Shown here piece after piece: positions 11,752 through 21,526 of a DNA stretch of 64,000 bases. The notes under the pieces are model-generated. The model was not told the DNA's origin, ran no database searches, and saw only the letters and a program-made list of their open reading frames with translations. The position numbers and the translations under genes are program-made. Source of the stretch: Hemileia vastatrix (taxonomy: Eukaryota > Basidiomycota > Pucciniomycetes > Pucciniales > Zaghouaniaceae); contig JASXTE010000017.1 in the NCBI GenBank assembly GCA_030280995.1, positions 24,333,998 to 24,397,997 of the forward strand. Reading direction: 5' to 3'. Position 1 is the first letter of the stretch, and each line of letters begins with the position of its first letter.

Positions 11752-11768
11752 CCCCACGTTGGGCGCCA
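11752..11768 (-). other. Primer binding site of element B (tRNA-Lys)
   Basis: The plus strand reads CCCCACGTTGGGCGCCA, which is the 3' end of a eukaryotic tRNA-Lys including CCA. Element DNA on the minus strand is its complement, 2 nt from the LTR. The preceding TCGAA extends the match into the T arm. Confidence 0.85.
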
Positions 11769-11770
11769 AA

Positions 11771-12903
11771 TATGGTAAGGTAAACTCTTACAGTCGCCTT
11801 GCTGTAAGCAGAATCCGGAGGAGATATATGGATTTAGCTGAAAACCCCGTCCTTCCAATAAAAATAACAAAGTAGGTGTTCTAAATCACTAAGCTAACCA
11901 ATCTACTTAGATCTGATTGATAAAAATAATGAAACTCTAAAATAATTAACGCTTATTGAGATTAAATGATCGTGGCTGTTGATAAAAGAAATACTGATAA
12001 CAACAATTAAGGTGTACCAGTGAAAGATCTGAAAAGATTGACTTTTATGTTTTTATAATAATTTAAATTTATATGAGACAGCAATAATCAAGTCCCAGCG
12101 ATGAAGACCTTTCTAAAGATACCCTGTATGAAGTGTGATTTTAATTGTTGTGTAGTATTTCTAAAATGTTATATATAAAATATAAAGTTATAAGGGTATT
12201 ACAATTTATTTTAATTTGTTGAGTAATAAAAAAATGAGACCGTGGTGGTTAATGATTAAGCTGTATGATGTGTCCCCCCTCTCAATTTCGAGTTTGAGAA
12301 GCGCTTAAGTATTCCTAGTCACGTGCCTAAGTTTTCCCCTCCAGAGCTCTTCCAGAGTCAATCCGGAGCCCGTACGGAGTCCGTACGGAGTCAAAGCGGA
12401 GTCCGTACGGAGTCTGTACGGAGTCCATCCGGACTTCCGGACTCAATTTAGAACCTTACAACCATAATAAAAAATCTAGAAAAATTATACATAATAGAGC
12501 TACTTCCCCTTTACATAGCAAACTAATTTTCGTAGTCTGCGCAGCTCTAATTACCCCGTGAAAATTTATCAAGGTTAAGTAATTTTTGAAAACGTAAATA
12601 TTTCTATAAAACTTTAAAATTCATTTAAAAATATAAGAAAAATAGTAAAAATTCTGGGAAAATTTCCCAAGGTTCTTGAGTAACTTGACTTGATACTTAT
12701 AAATTTTTCAGTCCGTAAAAATAAGTTTTCTCCGTAAAATAAATTGTATTTGTGTAGGCATTTGCTCGTGACCAATTTCTTCATATTTTAAACTCCAATA
12801 AATTAAATAAAACCCTTTTATAAAAAATAATAACGCCAATCTTGCACGCCGTAATAACTCCATTTACATATTTAGGTGCCGTACTAAACTTTAGGCTACC
12901 ACA
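11771..12903 (-). repeat. Element B 5' LTR (right copy)
   Basis: 1133 bp, same ends as the left copy. It carries an expanded CGGAGTCCGTA-type minisatellite (about 12360-12440) that accounts for the length difference. Flanked by CCGC at 12904-12907. Confidence 0.93.
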
Positions 12904-12907
12904 CCGC

Positions 12908-13030
12908 AGACCCAATATCCACGGAATAAAACCAGAAAAATACCAAATTCCTTAACAGATGTCAATTAAGACATGCACAAACAGCGCCAAATCACACAAC
13001 AAAGGCCCCTGCCAATGTTGGAAGACAACA
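12908..13030 (-). repeat. Element A 3' LTR, second part
   Basis: Continuation of 169-1136 beyond nested element B. It matches 24961-25082 of the other LTR and ends GAAGACAACA, directly followed by the polypurine tract (13031-13044). Confidence 0.9.
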
Positions 13031-13078
13031 TCCTCCCTCCAATTGAGAATGTCCGCATTCTTTCTTCATCCAACCACC

Positions 13079-13719
13079 ATGTTTAACCTCCTTTCCAAAT
13101 CTGCCTCTGAAATGGGCCCCTGCCAATACTGCATCAACAATAATTTAATCTGCGCCATAACACCACCTGTTCATCCATACAGAACGTCCTGCAATGTCTG
13201 CCACTCCAGAAAGAAGACCTTCCACAGACCTGGTCCACTTTCTTCTACAACAGATTCACCTCCACCTCAACCTGGTCCTTCTTCTGCCAGCACCAAAAGA
13301 TCTAGGCCATCCATCCTGATACCCAGATTAATCAAAAGGCTCCACCCTTCCCAGAAGAGTGCCACAACCCATAAAGCAACTAGTTCCCCCATCCCTGGTC
13401 CATCTGATGGTAAAGAACATTCATTTCTTCCTTCAACTTTAAAACTGACAACTTCTCAGTTCCTTCCTCTTCTGATAGTGATGATAACAATGTAGGATCC
13501 ATTGCACCACCAACACCAACGCACTTGCCCACTATCAAGGCCAAGTTCCAACAACACACATCTCAACAGAAACAACTTCTGCTTCACTATTTCCAAACCA
13601 CTCCTGCTAGAGATCCACAGGACATTGAGAACAGAAGACACCTCATTCACCAGTTCAAGGCTAATTCTGAACACTTCATTTTATCTCTTGATTCACTCTG
13701 TAATTCCACTAGTACTTGA
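13079..13719 (+). pseudogene. Antisense ORF 1 in element A: zinc-cluster-like protein, frameshifted
   Basis: A plus-strand reading frame antisense to the retrotransposon, beginning 49 bp inside the LTR (ATG at 13079 after a CT-rich leader ending CAACCACC). The first frame is open to 13495. The matching continuation is in another frame, with an acidic SSSDSDDNN stretch from about 13441 and then open to 13719, so at least one frameshift has occurred around 13400-13440. Near the N terminus is C-x2-C-x6-C-x12-C-x2-C-x6-F, followed by HSRKK and then a Ser/Pro-rich basic region. That is the spacing of a fungal Zn(II)2Cys6 cluster with the sixth Cys replaced by Phe. The gene is clearly related to the better-preserved antisense gene 2 at 14466. 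DNA binding is only inferred from the cysteine spacing. Confidence 0.6.
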
Positions 13720-13780
13720 GTTTGATTCAGAAAAGAAAAATTGACCACACCCTCTATAGGATGTAACCACAAACAACCCT

Positions 13781-14317
13781 CAGTTTTAAGTCTTGGGGGA
13801 CCATCCTCATTTTATAGTCTTGGGGGACTCAAAAACCCTCAGTTTAAAGTCTTGGGGGACTCAAAAACCTAAATCATAAACCCAGAACCAGAGATCAACC
13901 ACATTAAGACACAGAGAAAAAAACTAACATTCTGGGGTAATTGTGAATAGAGCTGCCAGCCCATCAATTACCCCCAAACTTGCCTTTGCTAAATTCGGAG
14001 GCTCCCCCTGTGGATACCCTCCACCAATCTTTCAAAACAACTCCAACACAAAAACTTTTCCCTCAGTTTATAGTCTTGGGGGACTTACAACCCTCAGTTT
14101 AAAGTCTTGGGGGACTAACACAGTGTTCAGTTTAAAGTCTTGACGGACTACTTCTTGACAAAATCTTGAAACCAGCCAGTTTAAAGTCTTGGAGGACTTA
14201 CAGAAACCAGATTTCAGTTTAAAGTCTTGATGGACTGCTTCTTGATAAAATCTTGAAACCAGCCAGTTTAAAGTCTTGGAGGACTAATAAATTTTCCAGT
14301 TTAGAGTCATAGAGGAC
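13781..14317 (-). repeat. Array of 10 copies of the ~21-nt motif, element A
   Basis: Copies start at 13781, 13808 (degenerate), 13840, 14064, 14095, 14128, 14177, 14215, 14264 and 14297, all in the same orientation as in element B. The plus-strand core is CAGTTTA(A/T)AGTC(T/A)T followed by a G-rich end GGGGACT, GGAGGACT or a variant. The array lies directly between antisense ORF 1 and antisense gene 2. Single noncoding copies also occur at 16771, 17030 and 17279. Confidence 0.9.
13934..13974 (-). other. Hairpin module III, element A copy 1
   Basis: Perfect 10-bp stem GGGGTAATTG / CAATTACCCC with the conserved AGAGC-GCCAGCCC loop, as at 4354 in element B. It lies within the motif-rich stretch upstream of antisense gene 2. 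Confidence 0.8.
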
Positions 14318-14465
14318 TGACAGAATCTTGCATGAATCTGACCCAGCCAATTTCATGCAATACACACACAGCCAGACCCACGGAGCGTCCACCTTCACTT
14401 CATCTTCTACTCATCACTGACAAAATCTTCTCTTATCCTTTTCATCACCTTTCACACCACAAATC

Positions 14466-16036
14466 ATGTCTGGATCCCCTGCTGTTGACTCTTCTACTCT
14501 TCCTTGCTTCACTGCTCCAAGGGACTATGCCTGCAAACAGTGCATACACATGTGCAGACCTTGCACATTCACTCTTCCAAATCCAGAAGCCAAATTCTAC
14601 AACAGGGCTTGTGACTCCTGCTATTCCAAAAAAAAGAAATGTGACAGAGATGCCCACTATCCTATTCCTCCGCCTTCTCCTTCTCACAAGTACATCTCCA
14701 GATCCCCTACCAGGTCTCCAGAACTTGGTCCATCCTCTTCCTTTCTATCTTCAGCTCCTTCCAGAAGATCCAGAAGCTCAGCTTCCCGCACTCTTCCAAA
14801 AAGACCAGCCTTAGCTTCTCAAGAAACTGCTTTTATCACTGCTAAATTAGCTCCAAAAGCTTCAAAATCAACCCCTAGGCTTCTAGACTGCGTCCAGGCG
14901 GCCCGGCCGACGTCGGGCGGCCCGCCCGCCTCACCAAACAGCAAAAATCAGGGCCAAAACCTCCAAAAACGGCCAGAAAATAGCCAAATTCATCCAGATA
15001 ACAATAACAACTCAAACCAACTACCTCCTACTGCTCCCAGAGCAATGCAATCCACCCTTCCAAAGTCCAAAAGTACCAAAATTTACCAGATTTCTAAGAG
15101 AACTGCCAGAGAACCCCAAGAAGAACCCAGAACACCACACACTGCTCCACAACAACAACTTCGTCCCCAACTAAGACAAAGAAACTATACCTCTCCTCTG
15201 TCAGCCAACTACTCTTCTGACAGTTCCATCTCTTCAAATTCTCCATCCAGAAAAGAGCAGTCTGCTTCCAAATCCCCCTCTCCTGTTCCATCCTTTAACA
15301 ACCCTGGTACTCCATCACCAGCACCTCCTCCAGCTGAATCCCACAGAAATAACAAAAACAACAACAACCACAATTTCACTGCTCCAACTAGGCCCCAGTA
15401 ACCTCATCATCCCAGTTCCCCTTCTCAGGATCCTTCAGAGGAAGACCATGAGAATCCATATCTTTCCCTAGTTGATCCACCCACTATGACCATAACAAAA
15501 TCGTCAGAGATCCAAATCCCAGCTGCTTACAGGTTTGATGAGCTTCCAATCTGTAAGTACCAAATTAATTATTCCATTTCTTCAACAAAAATAATTACTG
15601 ATCCAATTCTTCTTGTCTAGTTGGCACCCCTCCTCCTGAATCTATTATTGGAGTTGGCCAAACTCTTGAAACTTCTTTGACCCTGGATTATGGAGACATG
15701 AAGAAACACCTAAGCACCATGTGTTTCAATATGCTAAAAGCCTTTGCCCTCCATGGACCCTTGAATGACTTTGAAAAATCCCTGAGAAAGCGCCTACTGG
15801 ACGACCACTGGAAAATGTCTAGGATCATTAAACACACCCTCCAGCACTCCATTCCTGCCTCTTCTTCTTCCTCCTCTGAACTTCCCTCTAATCCAATCCC
15901 TGATCATTACAATCCCTATAATCTCTTCAGCAGGATGCACTTCAAAGAACACAGTGCTTCCCACAATCCCAACAAAAAACAAAAACGTCATCACAATCCG
16001 GACCAGCCTCCAGAAGCTTCATCATCCAGACAATGA
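14466..16036 (+). pseudogene. Antisense gene 2 in element A: spliced zinc-cluster-like, Ser/Pro-rich protein
   Basis: Plus-strand gene antisense to the element. Exon 1 runs 14466-15552, a 68-bp intron 15553-15620 (GTAAGT...CTAG), and exon 2 15621-16036. The split codon joins the two open frames exactly, good evidence that the intron is real. One TAA (15399-15401) interrupts exon 1; the frame continues coding-like beyond it. Residues ~19-55 carry C-x2-C-x6-C-x15-C-x2-C-x6-C, the second half reading ACDSCYSKKKKCD, which closely resembles fungal Zn(II)2Cys6 DNA-binding clusters, though the linker is longer than the usual 5-12. A long Ser/Pro/Arg-rich region follows (SRSPTRSPELGPSSS), then a helical C-terminal domain in exon 2. 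ORF 1 is a paralogue. It could regulate the element or host genes, or be a captured host gene; the sequence does not decide. Confidence 0.7.
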
Positions 16037-16640
16037 GCTCCTGAAAAAGATTAGAAACATAAAAATAATATAAAACAAGTAATAAAAAAATAATTTCAGA
16101 TTTTTTTTTTTAACGCTCTACTGATATACTAAAATAAAAAAAATTAATAAATAAAATGAAAATGAAAATGAAAATGAAATAACATAAATGAAATAAAATA
16201 AAATATAAAAAATAATACAAATGGTATCCCCCAGCCAATTGATGATCTGATCCCCTGATACCTTACCCACATCCAAGTGCACCTTGATGTGGATACACAA
16301 TTAAATCTTTTAAATTATTAACAGAAAACAAAATTCAAAAAATTTAGAAATTCAGAAAATAATAAAAATAATGAAACACAGAAACACATGAAATAAATAA
16401 TAAATAAAAAATAAGAAAATAGCATTGCCCGGCTAATTGATGAGCCTTTCCCCACCAATGCTTGCCCACATCCAGGTGACCCTGATGTGGTAACACCCTT
16501 TCTTTTTGATTTTATAATTTTAAACAACCCCCATAAAAAAAATTAAAAGAAAAAAAGAGAAAAAAGAAAATAATCTAAAACTGCTATCTAGCAAAAACAT
16601 AACTGAAAAATCAAAGAAAGTCCAGCTCCATAGATGGTCC
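16037..16640. other. A/T- and GAAAT-rich 3' noncoding DNA of element A with two hairpin I modules
   Basis: Low-complexity A-rich sequence. It holds two copies of hairpin module I: 16267-16292 (CCACATC-C-AAG...CTT-GATGTGG) and 16466-16490 (CCACATC-C-AGG...CCT-GATGTGG). Each is preceded by the CC-GC-AATTGATGA block also seen in element B. No gene is visible. Confidence 0.75.
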
Positions 16641-16670
16641 AATAAGGGAAAGTCCATTCCATAGAAATGA

Positions 16671-16722
16671 TCACTGGGTGGGCTCCCTCCAATAAGTAAA
16701 AATGATGGGAGACCACCAGTGA
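16671..16722 (-). other. Hairpin module II, element A
   Basis: Same arms as 4079-4130 in element B: TCACTGG with CCAGTGA, then TGG/CCA and CTC/GAG after a bulge. A motif copy follows at 16771-16791, the same order as in element B. Confidence 0.7.
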
Positions 16723-16863
16723 TCCACCGCCAATATGAAAGAACCAAAGATAAAGAATCCAGTCCCAAACCAGTTTAAAGTCATAGCGGACTTAAAACCT
16801 GAATAATAAACAACAAAACTAGAATTCAACTAGGAAAAACAAAAGACTTGAGACAGACATTCT

Positions 16864-17162
16864 GGGGTAACTGTTCTCCAGAGCAGCCAGCTCATCAGTT
16901 ACCCCCACACTTGCCAAAATAAAATCTAGAAGCCCCCCTGGGTACCTTCTAACAATTCACAACATTCAACTCAAAAAATCCAAACCAATAAGAGTGAAGA
17001 GTCCGGCACTTGAAAACCAAAGCAATTTCCAGTTTAAAGTCATAGAGGACTAAAACCTGTGAAAATAAACCAATACTAGGGTTCAACCAAATTAAGAGAA
17101 AGGGTTGGAAACAGACAATCTGGGGTAACTGTTGATAGAGCAGCCAGCCCATCAGTCACCCC
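16864..17162 (-). other. Hairpin module III, element A copies 2 and 3 (duplicated block)
   Basis: 16864-16905 pairs GGGGTAACTG with CAGTTACCCC, a perfect compensatory change relative to the GGGGTAATTG/CAATTACCCC copies. 17122-17162 has GGGGTAACTG/CAGTCACCCC: on the minus-strand RNA the odd pair is G-U, on the plus strand it would be an A-C mismatch. The two sit in a ~260-bp duplicated block, each followed by CACTTGCCAA and each accompanied by a motif copy. Confidence 0.78.
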
Positions 17163-17299
17163 TACACTTGCCAAGATCAAATCTAGAAGCCCCACCCATG
17201 GGTACCTTCTAACAAAAGTTTCCAACAAACAGATGCATAGCATCACCACAAAAAAACTCAAAATTAAAGAATGGTCCGTAGTTTATCCTCATTGCGGAG

Positions 17300-20200
17300 T
17301 CAATCTTCTTCATGCCTAGTGTCTCTGGGATAAAACCTCTTCACTTGGTCTGCAGCCACCCTCTTTTTCAAGACTGCACCATCCAACTCTTCCAAAACAT
17401 AAGAACCTCCAGACACCTGATATCTGACTCTGTAAGGTCCATTCCATCTGTCAGCAAACATTTTTCCCCACTGACTCTCCAAACTTCTATTATACACCAA
17501 AACCAAACAACCAGGTTTTAAGGGATTCCTGAGTCTATGAGCTAACTTCTTGTCCCAGTATCTGACTGATTGATTCCTAATCTTCATCATTCTAGAGTAT
17601 GCCTTCTCTTGACATTCCTCTCTACATTCCAACTGTTGCATCCTGGCACAGAGCAAATCTTCTGTTGTTTGCACGTCATCCCAATCAATTCCAAGATAAG
17701 AGACAGCTTCCAAGTCCACTGGTAGAATGGCTTTTTGACCAAACATTAACTCATAAGGAGAATAGCCAGTTGTCCTCTTCACAGTGACCCTATCAGCAAA
17801 TGAAACCAAGAGTAAATAATGCCTCCATTTTTAGGCACTATCTCCACACATCTTCACCAAAGCATTCTTGATAACTTGATGGCCTCTTTCAACCATTCCT
17901 TCAGTTTCAGGATAATACGGTGTAGCCACTCTAACCCTAGAACCAACACTAGCCACAGCTTCTTTAAATTTGGCACCAAACTCTGGCCCACCATCAACAG
18001 TGACCAACTTCATCAACCCATACCTATAAATCCACTCCTTCCTCAAAAACTCTGCCACATTCTTGGCAGTCAAATTAACCAGAGGCACTGCCTCAACCCA
18101 ACCAGACAAATCATCCCTAGCAACAATCAAGTATTTATACCTGCCCTCTTTAATATGGACAGCATCCAGACTGACTCTTCCAAAGACAGTTGATTCACCA
18201 GTAGCACGGCCCATCTCTTTAGGTTTCAAGTGACTTCTTCTTTGACATTCTTCACAAGATTGAACCCAACCCTGCACAGCCAACTTCATACCCGGCCACC
18301 AAAATCTGTCTGCTACTCTTCTATAAGTCTCCCCAAAGCCTCTATGACCAAGATCTTCATGCAAAGACTTTAAAACCAATTCTTGACCCTTCTTCTGAGT
18401 CACCACCACTTGAGGATTAGGATGTCTCATTCTCATCAACCGCCTTCCTGACACATAAAATCCAGGACTCTTCTTCCTGATTGCCAACCAAGTATCATCA
18501 TCACAACTATCTGGCCTCTCCAAGGTCAACAGATATTCCACCAAAATAAAATAAAACCCAGATTGACCCCAGGTCTCATCTTCAAAATCCAACAAAGCAA
18601 CATCCAAGGGTACAACTCTGTCATAAAAATCACCAGTGTGAACATGAGCCAATTGAGCAGCCCAACCAGGACACCAATCCTTAAATTTTGGCACGTCCTT
18701 TTCTTTCCACTGAACCTTGTGAGAATCCAGTTCACTAACAAAAACACCCTTTTCCAATTTTGAGCTGTCCCAAACAACAACTCCATCTTCATCAACAAAT
18801 ACATCCTGATCACCAGAATCAAGATCAGATCCAGCCAGTTTAGCCTCTTGGGGGAGGTCAGAACAATCATCCAGTTTAGCCTCATGGGGGAGGAAAGAAA
18901 AATCCTCAGCACCCTTTGTGCTGGCCTTAATCACTGGAACATCTTCGTCAAACTCTTCAGAATCAGAATCCTCATCTGTAGGTGGCCTCCTTGATAACCC
19001 ATCAGGCATAGTAAAGGTTTTACCTGGTTTGTGTACCAGGTCAAAAGAAAAATGTTGAATAAATGCCACCCACCTAGTCATTGGAGCATTTGGAAGACTA
19101 GGTGTATTGATCATCTGAACCAAAGATTTTGCATCCACCTGCAGCTCAAAATGCTGCCCCCACAAAACCGTCTGTAGCTTCTTTAAAATTTTTGCTACGC
19201 CACACAACTCCAACTTAGGTTGAGAATACCTAGATTCCACCTCATTAAACACCACAGACTCATACCTTACTGGCCTGACCCTCCCAGTATTATCCTCCTG
19301 AGACAACACAGCACCAGCAGCAATATAACTTGAGTCCACTGCCAGATAAATCTTTCCAGCACCAACACCATAATCCAACTTGTGAAGAATTATATATTCA
19401 CCAACAACCTTTTTCAGCTTCTGAAAAGCCTCTTCACACTCTTCAGTCCATTCCCAATCTGCATCTTTTCTGGTCAACCTCCTTAAAGGTGAAGCCAAAA
19501 AAGAAAAATCCTTAATGAAAATCCTGACATATACACATACACCCAAAAATCCTCTGACTTCAGTAGTATTTTTAGGCCTTGGCCATGCCTGAATTTTATT
19601 AATCTTCTTCTTCGCCATAATCCTTCCCTCTTTACAAACCACGTGACCCAGAACTTCCAAAGCAGGAACACAACAACGAAATTTTGACCCTGAAATTTTC
19701 AAACCAGCCTCTTCAATCCGGAACAACACTCTCTCTAGAGTTATTGCATATTCCCACACAAACCTCCTTATGCCAGGGTTCTCCGCTAACACCTCATTAC
19801 CATAATCAGTGAATGGTCCTTTAATTCCACCATCATCAATAAAAATACCAGCATGAGTAGGAACCTCATCCTGCAAAATCCAAGCCATCTGTGCTTGATA
19901 AACTGCCACTGAATTAGTTGCTCCTTGAGGCAACCTAGTGAGCTGAAATCTTCCCAAAGGAGTCTCAAAAGTTGTGAGAGGCCTTGAATCCGTATGTAGT
20001 TCCCTCTCATCATAACCACCCATAATATCACCCAAACCATAACACACCCTTCCCGCAAAAGCTTCAACAAAATCCTCTGCACTTGGCGGAATACCAGCGT
20101 CCTTGATAGTGACTCTATTCAAGGCTCTAAGATCATGAACCACCCTCAACTTTCCATTCTGCTTCTTTACACAGAACACCGGACTTGAGTAACTGGATGT

Positions 20201-21526
20201 TGATTGTTCATATAACCCAGTCCTGACTCTTTCCCTAACAATCTCCACAAAGTCCTCTCTGATAGCTGCTGGAATCGGAATAGGTTTGATTTGCCAAGGT
20301 TCATGACAAACAACAGGAATCAAGTAAGGTTCCCCATAAGAGTGCTTCAGAACACCCCTTTCCTCCTCAAAAAATGCCACCACTTTTTCCCTTAGCACAA
20401 TAACGTGCAACAACAACTTCTTTTCTTCCTCAGACAACCACCCATCAGGACCAAAATTAACAACTCTCAATCTTTCCACAGTCACCCTAGCCGTCTCTAC
20501 AAATTCTGGAGGATTCTTCACCAAAGGAGTACAGTACAGATCTCTTGACAAAGGAGGTCTCTTCAAAGGCGGATTCAAACCCACAGGAATAGGCTCATTG
20601 ACAGGCCTAATCTTCTGCGCTACCTTCTTATACTTTGCTGCTCCACCTTCAACTTGAGGGATCTTCAGGAATTCTTCACCACCAGACCTGGAGCAAAAAC
20701 CAAGGGTTTCCCCATTGCTCACATGTGTGGCCAAGGTAATGTTTTTGACAGGTGTAGAAGAAATCCTAGCGGTGCACAATTGGGAGGACTTACTTTTAGA
20801 CCCCAATCTCACCACTCCAAAACTTTTCCGCAATTCCACATATTCATCCTCACTTCCAACTTCCAAATCTTCAAATCTTGATTCGTCTTCTGAATCACAT
20901 CTTCTAAAATTGTGCAGTTTATCCTCATGCTGGAGGTCCAAAAATTGATCTTGACGATCATCATGCTTCAAAATTTTCTGCAGTTTAACCTCATGCTGGA
21001 GGCCCAAAAATAGATCTTGATGATCTTCACAAAAATATTTTGCATCTTCTTTCTTCATTATCTTCAGATTTTTTTCTTGATTTTCTTGAATTATCTTGAC
21101 ATTTTTATCTTCTTTTCTTGAGTTCTCTTCTGTCCTACAAAAATAACCAGGGGTTTCCCAAATGCTCACAGGTGTGGCCCAGGTAATGTTTTTGAAAGGT
21201 GTAGAAGAAACCCTAGCGGTGCACAATTGGGAGGACTTACTTTAAGACCCCAATCTCACCGCCCCAAAACTTTTCCGCATATCTTTCAATAAAGATATAT
21301 AACCAATCTTCTTCTTTAAACTTGAATTAAAAATAATTAAGAATCTTGAGAGAGAACAGAGACTTGATAAAAAACTTGATGAATACTTGCAGAGAAGAGA
21401 AACATTAAAAAGAGAAAGTTGAAAATCCACTTGGTATATCTTCAAGGGAGCTGACCTACTACAACCTGGGATTTCCTCATCTCGGGGAGAGGTTGTAGCA
21501 CTAGGGTGATCAGCCCTCATTACTCT
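17300..21526 (-). pseudogene. pol: Element A pol: RT, RNase H, integrase (two in-frame stops)
   Basis: Read in the -1 frame from the slippery site at 21526-21532 to the TGA at 17300. The N-terminal linker (21520-20600) holds an internal duplication of ~140 bp (21120-21290 and 20690-20860), both copies encoding RKSFG-VRLGS-SKSSQLC. One copy has AAA changed to TAA near 21240. Two L-Q-H-E-x-K-L motifs follow. RT carries IFIDDGG near 19840. RNase H has VDSSYIAAGAVLS, LELCGVAKIL and LQVDAKSL. Integrase has an H2C2 zinc domain and SLDAVHI, TVDGGPEFG and PETEGMVERGHQ. A second TAA at about 17829 breaks the integrase C-terminal region. There is no chromodomain. Immediately past the terminal TGA the next in-frame codons still read L-R-N-E-D-K-L, the C terminus used in element B. 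Confidence 0.92.

Larger units (their letters stand above)
1137..12903 (-). mobile_element. Element B: Ty3/gypsy-like LTR retrotransposon nested in the LTR of A
   Basis: A complete minus-strand element of about 11.8 kb with LTRs at 1137-2237 and 11771-12903. The target duplication CCGC lies at 1133-1136 and 12904-12907. Order in its own direction: 5' LTR, tRNA-Lys primer site, leader with repeated small hairpins, gag-protease, -1 frameshift site, pol, 3' noncoding region with motif arrays, polypurine tract, 3' LTR. The LTRs begin TATGGTA and end TACCACA, so the usual TG start is mutated to TA in both copies. Pol has two TGA stops at former Arg positions, so it looks recently dead. Unlike A it has no antisense gene in its 3' region. 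Confidence 0.94.
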
